Shown one piece after another: positions 43,939-55,600 of a stretch of 64,000 bases of DNA (its first letter is position 1; each line of letters opens with the position of its first letter). Source of the stretch: Rhabditoides inermis (taxonomy: Eukaryota; Nematoda; Chromadorea; Rhabditida; Rhabditidae). Location: the NCBI GenBank assembly GCA_963966185.1, contig CAWZYM010000276.1:457501-521500 (forward strand), written 5' to 3'. Both the position numbers and the translations under genes were made by a program. The notes under the pieces are model-generated. The model was not told where the DNA came from. It did no database searches and saw only the letters and a list, made by a program, of their open reading frames with translations.

Positions 43939-45730
43939 TCACTCCAGGTTTCCGTCCGTCTTGGATCGCTTGGCCAGCATCGCCCTCCGCCCGGTTCCAC
44001 TGCTGCCGCGCCTGTCCCTGCCTATCTCCTTGCTGCAACAATGAATGCAATGCAAATACGAAAACCGATATGGACTAACAACGCGTCCTTGATAGTTTCG
44101 TAGGCGATGGTGCGGTGGATGAGGTTGTTTGGATCGCCGCCGGAGAACACCACCACACAATCTGAAATAAAATCTGTCATATATATATATATATATATAT
44201 ATTCACAGTCAGAAAACGGGAATGTATACCTTGCAGGGGATCTTGGTATCGGATGGGCAGCTCGGTGAGGTACGTGGCACCTGCCCTTCTGCGAACTGTG
44301 ATGAGGTGGCGCATGTTCTGGTCGGCGACTATCTAAACAACAAACATTAGCAAGTAAAATTAAAAATTTAACATTACACTAAACACAAAGTACCTCCAGC
44401 AAGCACTGCTGAATGTAGTGGCGCACGCGGGCAACAATCTTCATGCCGGTGAGACCCTTCTGCTTCAGCCTCCAGGCGTTGTAGACGCGCACAAAGTCGA
44501 TATCTGAACCGAAGTTGAACAAGAGTTATCAATGATCTCAAACACTCACCACCATAACTATCAGCAGCTGCCACAGAGAACTGGCGATCTCCAGTGTACG
44601 GCTGGCATCCGAAGTCTTCCACACACAAATAGTGAGGACATCGAGTGTTGTCGTGGGCAGCCACGAGAACAGGAGCGGTAGTCTCCATCTTAGTTGATAG
44701 GAGGGAGAACGCCACCGAAGTCTTAACAAAAACATTAATATAAGTGGTATTATAAATCATAATATTACCTTCAACGAGTTGAAAATATTGGCGAGGTGAA
44801 TGAGCTCTATATCCGAAGGGTCAATGGATGCCATTGCCCGAACATGGCGTGTATCGAGTAGATCTATTCCCCGTCGATTCACGAAGTACCGCTGAGTATT
44901 ATAGTGTTTAATTAATAGTGAATGATTTGAGTACACTCACCACGAGTTGGTCAGAATTTGCAAATCGCGATTGGCAATGATTCACCACGAACTTTGCAAT
45001 CTCTACGAACGAGGATCGGCAATCTAAAGTTAAATTTGAATTTAAAAAAAGCTCGTGATTTACCTAACGTGTCGGTGGTGTTGAGCGGGTCCTCTGACTC
45101 ATCATGCTCGGGGTTCTTGTGCACGTCGGGAGTATCGAGAAGCTGCGAGTTGAGCGTCACTTGCGAATGTCCTTGATCGATGACGTTGTGGTGATGATGG
45201 GCATCGTGTTGGGCGTGCTGGGCGGTGACGTCGCGACTGTCGTCGATAATCGCGTAGTTATCTTGTGGTTGTCCTTGTTGTTGAATGGGAGGAGACGGCT
45301 GCAAAAACACATGACTATTTCATTTTGTTATGATTTTACGTGAGCTTGTACACTCACTTGGATTGCACCAGAAGTGGGCATCTGTTGGGCATTGTACATC
45401 ACAGAGCTGGAGGCAGTCAACTGATCCGCATTGAACCGCTTGTTCGTGGCATTGGTCATGCTGTAATGTGATTAGATATAATAACAAAAACAAAAAAGGA
45501 ATACCTAGTCAAAGTTGATGTCATCGATGCTTCGCGCCTACGCATTTCAAGTAGGTATTCGAGATCTGCAGTAGAGAGTTGATGAGCTTGAATGTGAGCA
45601 GTAGTCGCACTTGCTGAAAAAATATGACGTCTTTCGAACGTAAAAACGACACATATAAATTACCTCTTTCCAGTGCAGCTGTAACGGATGGGTGTATGCG
45701 TCCCTCTCGCATATTCTTGTACTCATTCAT
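43939..45730 (-). CDS. transposon second protein, copy 1 (unrecognised)
   Basis: Same gene as at 50596-52449. The one coding difference I noted is in the splice-spanning codon near 44081, giving Phe here and Ile in the other copy (KDA-F/I-KEIGRDRR). All introns and the stop are conserved, so the copy looks intact. Its (TA)n intron tract is short, about 11 units. See the other copy for the domain description. Confidence 0.55.
44178..44202. repeat. (TA)n microsatellite, short allele
   Basis: About 11 TA units lie in an intron. The same locus in the tandem copy has about 43 units. Confidence 0.9.
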
Positions 45731-45977
45731 CTCAACACAACGATATACAATTTACAATGTACAAAACACATATTGATAATCAGAAACGTAAATTACTTAC
45801 TTATGAAGTAAATAGTCTGGAGAAAGTGTGCATTAACGATCATTTCTCACTGACACTCAATAATACACCATAACACACTAGGTATGAAAACACATGCTAC
45901 CTTATATACAAGTTAACTAGCTATAACTTTACATACTCGAATAAATAGATAGGCATAATTTAATACACAAAGAGTTG

Positions 45978-48900
45978 TCAACGAGAGAAGACATTTCTCT
46001 TCTGACTGTAAGCGTAATACACTTTGTCCATCTTCACAATGAATCCGCACGATACAACGTCTGTAGAGCGAATGTTCATGGGAATGGGAGCTGCCGGAAT
46101 GCAGCGGAACCAATACTGATTGCGTGCTCGCAGAAGGTCCAGCCACGCAACAAATGCATGATCCTGTCGCGCCAGGAGGTCAGCTCTCAACTGATCGAAC
46201 GGATCTGTCACTTGGATCAATTCTACACGTAGAATCACATCTCCTGTCGCTGTCTGCCCACACCCGAGGAAACTCGCGACACCGAAAGCTCCATTCTGGC
46301 GCACGATCATTATGTGTTGCTGACTCGCCGCTTCTTCTGAGTCTCGATACATCTTTGAGCGGAAGATGTATCCCGAGATGCGTGCACGACACCTGAATAG
46401 AATTCATCTCTCATCTCCCTTTATGACTATGATTTCCGGCTGTCTGTTCTTCTCTCTTTTTGAAATCAAACCTAGTTAGTTCATTTCTTTTAGAAAGTTT
46501 GTTCAATACCCAAAATTTCAAAAATATATCGTCCTCTGATCATATACAGTTATCACCTAATCTCTTAACTATGGAGAAAAATTTAAAAATGTTTTGTTTA
46601 GCACGAAAATTGGAGAGTAGTCAAATCGACCTAGAAAACAATAGTCACGATACCAGATACCTATGACCTCACCTTCATGCCCTAAATAGGCGAATGCACC
46701 CAAAATGCACCCAATATTCATGATCTTAAATAGAATAATTGAATAGAAGATTGCAAACTCTATCAAACTACATCAAACATGCGTACAACTGTGAGGGCGT
46801 GTCCACCAGCGTATTTTTTAGTCGTGGCATTACGAGGTCATTGTATCACCGTTTACGTACCAGTGAGCGAGACACATGTGGAGATCTGCCTTGATTGTTC
46901 TTCCGACGGCATACGTCGAGTGAATCTCTCCTCCTCACTCCGGCACCTGCAAACACGTGATTTATGGAAACTTGAATTAATTTGTGAAAAAACCTCCGTT
47001 TGACGATCTAATCTGAACGACCTCGCCATTACTTTACACGCTGGTGGGAAAATCTTCAGTAGCAGTTGCGCAATATCAGTATTGCGACCGGATCGATGCA
47101 ACGCGTGCGGAAGAAGGGTGTGCAGGATGGCACTCCTAGACATTATTATTATTTCAAAGTTGAAAAATGAGCCAACCTTTCGAATAGAATCTTGTGAATT
47201 CCGCGGGTATTAGAGCACTCCATCTTCTTCTTGATCCACCGATTGTGCTTCTCAAATCCAACAGAGCTGAGCTCTGCAGGATTGCCGATGTAGTCAAAGT
47301 CTTCCGATGCGTGTGTCAGCCAGTTCTGCAATATAGGGTATACCCCATTTTCACGGTACGCGGATTATCGGCGGTCGTGACCGTGTTATACTTACGTGAG
47401 TTTTCCATGTAGCGCGCTCCGGTCCACACAAGTCAAACTGTGCAGTTCGAAGTATAGCCAGCTGATTTTGAATCCATTGGACGTGGGGATTGGTGAACGG
47501 CTCCGCGTCTCCGTCGATCATTCGAAGAATCATGAAGTGAGCGAGAACGAGCACTGCGTGCTTACTTGAAGGAATCATTCCTGCAGCTGCCGCTAGCGGG
47601 AGCACAGTGCTCATAGTCTTAATATGTAACAATATATATTCATGCATTGATAACTTTCCTACCTCCTGCTTTTCTCCACCAGTGCAGCTTTTCATCTGTT
47701 CCAGTGAGACAGGTTTGACTTTGGAATAGGTGTTGGGCTCAATGGATTTTAGAGCCTCAGACACAATTTTTCTGTTGGCCGGAGAAAGGAGCATTGAAGG
47801 AACGCGGCTCGAAGTGGTTAAGCAGTCTACAAAAAATCAAATATGTAACTGATTTTATCACCTCATTTTTATACGTATAGTTGCCAGATACAATGATTGG
47901 AAGACGCTGTATTTCGTGTGCAACACTCTGATTCCGCTACTGACTGTGAGGTTGTGAGAGATTAGCATGTTTCGCACGATTCGAGATTCGAGATTCGATT
48001 TAGAGATTCGCACGTGTGAGGGCCACCTGTTCGTTTTCATTTCCTAAAATTTGCTTAAAAACTACTCGCCCCTGCGAAAAAAGTCTAATTCTGTGATCGC
48101 TATTTCTATTTTGTCGGTTGTGCCAGCCGGTCATCGAATGACGCTTTCAGTTCTCGAGGATGTAAGGTTCAATAGGGCGGATTCGATCGATTATCGATTG
48201 TTTATCGGTCGAATATTATTAATAGTCGAACCACATTCATCAGCTGATTAATGATATCATGAACCAGAACAGATGTTTTAACGATGGAAACATTTTCACG
48301 GGGCTGCCTGCACATCTTCTGCTCTCCCTGAGAGGTGCGCACGGCTGTTCCCGCCAGTTGAAATACCATCACACCATTCACGCGTCATGGTTGTTTACGG
48401 TCGCGAACAAGGAAGCATATTCGATTGTGCTGCCTGCTGACTGAAGCACTGAGTGATTGATGTCATAAGATATGACAAAAGATCAAATAAAATCTTTGTC
48501 ACATGCCTTGAAACGCGCGGAAATAGAAACATATGAGTACTCGATCACTTTTTGAGACACGGCATTTCCAGCTTTTCCATGATTCAAATACTTAAGTATA
48601 TTAATACACGAATGCGTGAGAAAGCCCCAGGATTTTGAAGTTCAGGATTCCGGAACTTGGACTTGGAGCTCAGAGGCAGATATCGATATTCGATATACAA
48701 TTTTGTGTTTTATATTCGATCGTTAATCTATGAAGTCTTTGAATCCACGAGAACAGAAAGCGTCATTCGATGACCGGCTGGCACAACCGATTCTCACAAA
48801 ATGGCGATCGCAGAAATAGACTTTTCTCGCAGGGGAGAGTAGTTTTTAGGCAATTTTTTGTGGAAATGCAAATGAAAAGGTGGAATCATTTCATGTATGG

Positions 48901-50060
48901 CTAGTAACAAAGAGTGAGTGAGTAGACGTATTCCGGATAAGAAAAAATCTCAGACGGAAACTAAATGAAAAGGCGAATCCGCCAGTATCGTTTACCTACT
49001 CATTGTGAACTTCCGGCTAATAGCTGCAGGTTTACTAAAGGTTTTATAAAGATTTTTTTGGTATTTTTGTAAATTTTCTAAAACTTAAAAAAATAGACTC
49101 ATGAAATCAACTACTGCTAGTGTGTACGTACGCCATCAAGAATACATCGATACTTCGATGTCTCTCTCAGAATATGCTAGACAATCGAAGGCAGTGCAAT
49201 CGAAGGCAGTCGAAGGCACCGGTGCGGCGGCGGACGATGATTTCGAGTTTTTTTAACGCCAATGAGTATCCGAATCTCTCACACCTAACATGCGAATCTC
49301 TCACAACCTCACAGTCAGTTGCGGAGTGTTGCACACGAAATACAACGTCTTCCAATCATTGCATCTGGCAACTACATATGCTACTATGCAGTATGCACAC
49401 CATTCGATAGAGAGTAAAGCAAGCAAAAACTTTAAATACTCTAAAGACGTTCCGGCGAAAATGTGATGGATGTGCGCCACATTCATCAAATCAGACCGTT
49501 TTTAATTTTCCTGGACTGTACTTCTAGCAATCTACTGTGAAAAGGGCAAACTAATTGACCTTTTTCTAACGGAGTCATTTCAGAGAGATAGAGAACATAA
49601 AGTTCATGAACAAAAAATATTCTTATTCAATAACAAAATCCTCAGTAGAAGTTCATTTTAAAAAATCATATGTATTTTTTTTTACCTTTGTACAGGGCAA
49701 CCACGAATCCCTCGTTGGCGGTGTGCAGTAAGTCCGTTGCAGTGAGAGTGGAAGGAAATCTCTCCGTCCACTCAGTAGCTCCTAGAATCTAATTGTAACG
49801 ATGATCGTTATCAAGAGACAAAATTGACCTTTGAAACCGTTCACCGCACGACGCGAATCTCGCTTCACACAGTAACGTCCTCCTACTGTGCGTCGAGGGT
49901 GCGGCTGGTTTGGCGGCCATCTCATTGTTCCTGAATATGTATATATAAAACCACGGTCGCTGGAATGGTAGATCTTGGTAGTGGAAAAATTGAGCAAACA
50001 TTAGCGAGTAAAAGTGAAAGCGAGGAATGTCCGCTCGTTTTTCAAATAATGCATTTTCCA
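45978..50060 (-). pseudogene. TNP2-like transposase, 5'-truncated copy 1
   Basis: It carries the 3' half of the transposase: FPSTLTATDLLHTANEGF (about 49790-49690), ANRKIVSEALKSIEP, PLAAAAGMIPSSKHAV, FDYIGNPAELSSVGFEKHN, HALHRSGRNTDIAQLLLKIF and the C-terminal MYRDSEEAASQQHIMIV...KRNVFSR-stop. The exons for the NTDG and N-terminal regions are missing because the duplication breakpoint lies at about 50.1 kb. Unless it acquired a new promoter, this copy cannot make a full transposase. It differs from the other copy by Pro/Ser in LLPHALHR and Met/Val in SKMYRDS. Confidence 0.6.
47870..49380. mobile_element. foldback element nested in transposase intron, copy 1
   Basis: Two arm blocks recur in inverted orientation. 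AGTTGCCAGATACAATGATT to GTGAGGTTGTGAGAGATT at about 47878-47970 matches 49285-49375. The block with GTTGTGCCAGCCGGTCATCG at about 48050-48165 matches 48765-48865. The interior is AT-rich and noncoding. It is a non-autonomous element in a transposase intron. Confidence 0.65.
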
Positions 50061-50595
50061 CCACGTTTTTTTTTTGTTTTCTTTTTGTTTTCTTTTGTTT
50101 TTTTTTGTTTTTTTTGTTTTCTGAGACGATTAAATACAAACTATTTATTAGAGATTATGAAGCTAAACACAACTCAACGAAACATCAACAAGAACAACAA
50201 ATTAGATATCACAATCCAATAATTCGTGGGAATAATTCACATTGGGCTGGGGCAATGGTTCAGTTTTGATTATGTTATTTCACAAAGCACTTGGGAATGC
50301 TTATCCTATCATATGCAACTTGATAACAAACAATGGGAAATTAATACATAGCAGTCATACAAGATAATAATAGAGGTCAATAAGCAGTCATAGAGGTAAT
50401 ATGGCAAATAAAAACTTATAAACGAGAGACCTGTGGGGCGGACGCCGTACTTGGACGAGAAGGTGAGGGCGGCACTCGGAAGTCTGGCTTCAGCGAGCTG
50501 GGAGCTGGGTGACGTGCGGAAGGCTGTTGTGAGGAAACTGAAAATTCACGATACAGGCGATCAACAGTTGTTTTCATTAGGAACTAACTGTGGAA

Positions 50596-50833
50596 TCACT
50601 CCAGGTTTCCGTCCGTCTTGGATCGCTTGGCCAGCATCGCCCTCCGCCCGGTTCCACTGCTGCCGCGCCTGTCCCTGCCTATCTCCTTGCTGCAACAATG
50701 AATGCAATGCAAATACGAAAACCGATATGGACTAACATCGCGTCCTTGATAGTTTCGTAGGCGATGGTGCGGTGGATGAGGTTGTTTGGATCGCCGCCGG
50801 AGAACACCACCACACAATCTGAAATAAAATCTG

Positions 50834-50924
<91 letters not shown>

Positions 50925-52449
50925 CAGTCAGAAAACGGGAATGTATACCTTGCAGGGGATCTTGGTATCGGATGGGCAGCTCGGTGAGGTACGTGGCACC
51001 TGCCCTTCTGCGAACTGTGATGAGGTGGCGCATGTTCTGGTCGGCGACTATCTAAACAACAAACATTAGCAAGTAAAATTAAAAATTTAACATTACACTA
51101 AACACAAAGTACCTCCAGCAAGCACTGCTGAATGTAGTGGCGCACGCGGGCAACAATCTTCATGCCGGTGAGACCCTTCTGCTTCAGCCTCCAGGCGTTG
51201 TAGACGCGCACAAAGTCGATATCTGAACCGAAGTTGAACAAGAGTTATCAATGATCTCAAACACTCACCACCATAACTATCAGCAGCTGCCACAGAGAAC
51301 TGGCGATCTCCAGTGTACGGCTGGCATCCGAAGTCTTCCACACACAAATAGTGAGGACATCGAGTGTTGTCGTGGGCAGCCACGAGAACAGGAGCGGTAG
51401 TCTCCATCTTAGTTGATAGGAGGGAGAACGCCACCGAAGTCTTAACAAAAACATTAATATAAGTGGTATTATAAATCATAATATTACCTTCAACGAGTTG
51501 AAAATATTGGCGAGGTGAATGAGCTCTATATCCGAAGGGTCAATGGATGCCATTGCCCGAACATGGCGTGTATCGAGTAGATCTATTCCCCGTCGATTCA
51601 CGAAGTACCGCTGAGTATTATAGTGTTTAATTAATAGTGAATGATTTGAGTACACTCACCACGAGTTGGTCAGAATTTGCAAATCGCGATTGGCAATGAT
51701 TCACCACGAACTTTGCAATCTCTACGAACGAGGATCGGCAATCTAAAGTTAAATTTGAATTTAAAAAAAGCTCGTGATTTACCTAACGTGTCGGTGGTGT
51801 TGAGCGGGTCCTCTGACTCATCATGCTCGGGGTTCTTGTGCACGTCGGGAGTATCGAGAAGCTGCGAGTTGAGCGTCACTTGCGAATGTCCTTGATCGAT
51901 GACGTTGTGGTGATGATGGGCATCGTGTTGGGCGTGCTGGGCGGTGACGTCGCGACTGTCGTCGATAATCGCGTAGTTATCTTGTGGTTGTCCTTGTTGT
52001 TGAATGGGAGGAGACGGCTGCAAAAACACATGACTATTTCATTTTGTTATGATTTTACGTGAGCTTGTACACTCACTTGGATTGCACCAGAAGTGGGCAT
52101 CTGTTGGGCATTGTACATCACAGAGCTGGAGGCAGTCAACTGATCCGCATTGAACCGCTTGTTCGTGGCATTGGTCATGCTGTAATGTGATTAGATATAA
52201 TAACAAAAACAAAAAAGGAATACCTAGTCAAAGTTGATGTCATCGATGCTTCGCGCCTACGCATTTCAAGTAGGTATTCGAGATCTGCAGTAGAGAGTTG
52301 ATGAGCTTGAATGTGAGCAGTAGTCGCACTTGCTGAAAAAATATGACGTCTTTCGAACGTAAAAACGACACATATAAATTACCTCTTTCCAGTGCAGCTG
52401 TAACGGATGGGTGTATGCGTCCCTCTCGCATATTCTTGTACTCATTCAT
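50596..52449 (-). CDS. transposon second protein, copy 2 (unrecognised)
   Basis: Exons from 52449 downwards encode MREGRIHPSVTAALER; HIQAHQLSTADLEYLLEMR; MTNATNKRFNADQL; a Gln/His/Asp-rich part (QHDAHHHHNVIDQGHSQVTL); FVEIAKFVVNHCQSRFANS; RYFVNRRGIDLLDTRHVRAM; SVAFSLLSTKMETTAPVLV with CPHYLCVEDFGC; FVRVYNAWRLKQKGLTGMK; MRHLITVRRRAGATYLTEL; CVVVFSGGDPNNLIHRTIA; and a basic end RRAMLAKRSKTDGNLE-stop resembling a nuclear signal. I recognise no family. Its place 3' of a TNP2-like gene recalls the second, DNA-binding protein (TnpA) of En/Spm elements, but that is inference. Start taken as the first Met at 52449; upstream exons are possible. Confidence 0.55.
50836..50920. repeat. (TA)n microsatellite, expanded allele
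   Basis: About 43 TA units lie in an intron of the second transposon gene, about four times the length in the tandem copy. Confidence 0.92.
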
Positions 52450-52696
52450 CTCAACACAACGATATACAATTTACAATGTACAAAACACATATTGATAATC
52501 AGAAACGTAAATTACTTACTTATGAAGAAAATAGTCTGGAGAAAGTGTGCATTAACGATCATTTCTCACTGACACTCAATAATACACCATAACACACTAG
52601 GTATGAAAACACATGCTACCTTATATACAAGTTAACTAGCTATAACTTTACATACTCGAATAAATAGATAGGCATAATTTAATACACAAAGAGTTG

Positions 52697-55600
52697 TCAA
52701 CGAGAGAAGACATTTCTCTTCTGACTGTAAGCGTAATACACTTTGTCCATCTTCACAATGAATCCGCACGATACAACGTCTGTAGAGCGAATGTTCATGG
52801 GAATGGGAGCTGCCGGAATGCAGCGGAACCAATACTGATTGCGTGCTCGCAGAAGGTCCAGCCACGCAACAAATGCATGATCCTGTCGCGCCAGGAGGTC
52901 AGCTCTCAACTGATCGAACGGATCTGTCACTTGGATCAATTCTACACGTAGAATCACATCTCCTGTCGCTGTCTGCCCACACCCGAGGAAACTCGCGACA
53001 CCGAAAGCTCCATTCTGGCGCACGATCATTATGTGTTGCTGACTCGCCGCTTCTTCTGAGTCTCGATACACCTTTGAGCGGAAGATGTATCCCGAGATGC
53101 GTGCACGACACCTGAATAGAATTCATCTCTCATCTCCCTTTATGACTATGATTTCCGGCTGTCTGTTCTTCTCTCTTTTTGAAATCAAACCTAGTTAGTT
53201 CATTTCTTTTAGAAAGTTTGTTCAATACCCAAAATTTCAAAAATATATCGTCCTCTGATCATATACAGTTATCACCTAATCTCTTAACTATGGAGAAAAA
53301 TTTAAAAATGTTTTGTTTAGCACGAAAATTGGAGAGTAGTCAAATCGACCTAGAAAACAATAGTCACGATACCAGATACCTATGACCTCACCTTCATGCC
53401 CTAAATAGGCGAATGCACCCAAAATGCACCCAATATTCATGATCTTAAATAGAATAATTGAATAGAAGATTGCAAACTCTATCAAACTACATCAAACATG
53501 CGTACAACTGTGAGGGCGTGTCCACCAGCGTATTTTTTAGTCGTGGCATTACGAGGTCATTGTATCACCGTTTACGTACCAGTGAGCGAGACACATGTGG
53601 AGATCTGCCTTGATTGTTCTTCCGACGGCATGCGTCGAGTGAATCTCTCCTCCTCGCTCCGGCACCTGCAAACACGTGATTTATGGAAACTTGAATTAAT
53701 TTGTGAAAAAACCTCCGTTTGACGATCTAATCTGAACGACCTCGCCATTACTTTACACGCTGGTGGGAAAATCTTCAGTAGCAGTTGCGCAATATCAGTA
53801 TTGCGACCGGATCGATGCAACGCGTGCGAAAGAAGGGTGTGCAGGATGGCACTCCTAGACATTATTATTATTTCAAAGTTGAAAAATGAGCCAACCTTTC
53901 GAATAGAATCTTGTGAATTCCGCGGGTATTAGAGCACTCCATCTTCTTCTTGATCCACCGATTGTGCTTCTCAAATCCAACAGAGCTGAGCTCTGCAGGA
54001 TTGCCGATGTAGTCAAAGTCTTCCGATGCGTGTGTCAGCCAGTTCTGCAATATAGGGTATACCCCATTTTCACGGTACGCGGATTATCGGCGGTCGTGAC
54101 CGTGTTATACTTACGTGAGTTTTCCATGTAGCGCGCTCCGGTCCACACAAGTCAAACTGTGCAGTTCGAAGTATAGCCAGCTGATTTTGAATCCATTGGA
54201 CGTGGGGATTGGTGAACGGCTCCGCGTCTCCGTCGATCATTCGAAGAATCATGAAGTGAGCGAGAACGAGCACTGCGTGCTTACTTGAAGGAATCATTCC
54301 TGCAGCTGCCGCTAGCGGGAGCACAGTGCTCATAGTCTTAATATGTAACAATATATATTCATGCATTGATAACTTTCCTACCTCCTGCTTTTCTCCACCA
54401 GTGCAGCTTTTCATCTGTTCCAGTGAGACAGGTTTGACTTTGGAATAGGTGTTGGGCTCAATGGATTTTAGAGCCTCAGACACAATTTTTCTGTTGGCCG
54501 GAGAAAGGAGCATTGAAGGAACGCGGCTCGAAGTGGTTAAGCAGTCTACAAAAAATCAAATATGTAACTGATTTTATCACCTCATTTTTATACGTATAGT
54601 TGCCAGATACAATGATTGGAAGACGCTGTATTTCGTGTGCAACACTCTGATTCCGCTACTGACTGTGAGGTTGTGAGAGATTCGCATGTTTCGCACGATT
54701 CGAGATTCGAGATTCGATTTAGAGATTCGCACGTGTGAGGGCCACCTGTTCGTTTTCATTTCCTAAAATTTGCTTAAAAACTACTCGCCCCTGCGAAAAA
54801 AGTCTAATTCTGTGATCGCTATTTCTATTTTGTCGGTTGTGCCAGCCGGTCATCGAATGACGCTTTCAGTTCTCGAGGATGTAAGGTTCAATAGGGCGGA
54901 TTCGATCGATTATCGATTGTTTATCGGTCGAATATTATTAATAGTCGAACCACATTCATCAGCTGATTAATGATATCATGAACCAGAACAGATGTTTTAA
55001 CGATGGAAACATTTTCACGGGGCTGCCTGCACATCTTCTGCTCTCCCTGAGAGGTGCGCACGGCTGTTCCCGCCAGTTGAAATACCATCACACCATTCAC
55101 GCGTCATGGTTGTTTACGGTCGCGAACAAGGAAGCATATTCGATTGTGCTGCCTGCTGACTGAAGCACTGAGTGATTGATGTCATAAGATATGACAAAAG
55201 ATCAAATAAAATCTTTGTCACATGCCTTGAAACGCGCGGAAATAGAAACATATGAGTACTCGATCACTTTTTGAGACACGGCATTTCCAGCTTTTCCATG
55301 ATTCAAATACTTAAGTATATTAATACACGAATGCGTGAGAAAGCCCCAGGATTTTGAAGTTCAGGATTCCGGAACTTGGACTTGGAGCTCAGAGGCAGAT
55401 ATCGATATTCGATATACAATTTTGTGTTTTATATTCGATCGTTAATCTATGAAGTCTTTGAATCCACGAGAACAGAAAGCGTCATTCGATGACCGGCTGG
55501 CACAACCGATTCTCACAAAATGGCGATCGCAGAAATAGACTTTTCTCGCAGGGGAGAGTAGTTTTTAGGCAATTTTTTGTGGAAATGCAAATGAAAAGGT

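Larger units (their letters stand above)
43463..50090. repeat. 6.7 kb tandem duplication, copy 1
   Basis: It starts TCTGAGACGATTAAATAC and is nearly identical to the copy at 50120-56806. The offset is 6657 bp up to the TA microsatellite and about 6720 bp after it. I saw only about ten single-base differences besides microsatellite length. Confidence 0.95.

Noticed and set aside
50764..51069. Tyr-Ile repeat open frames
   Set aside because: They read through a (TA)n microsatellite in an intron of the second transposon gene.
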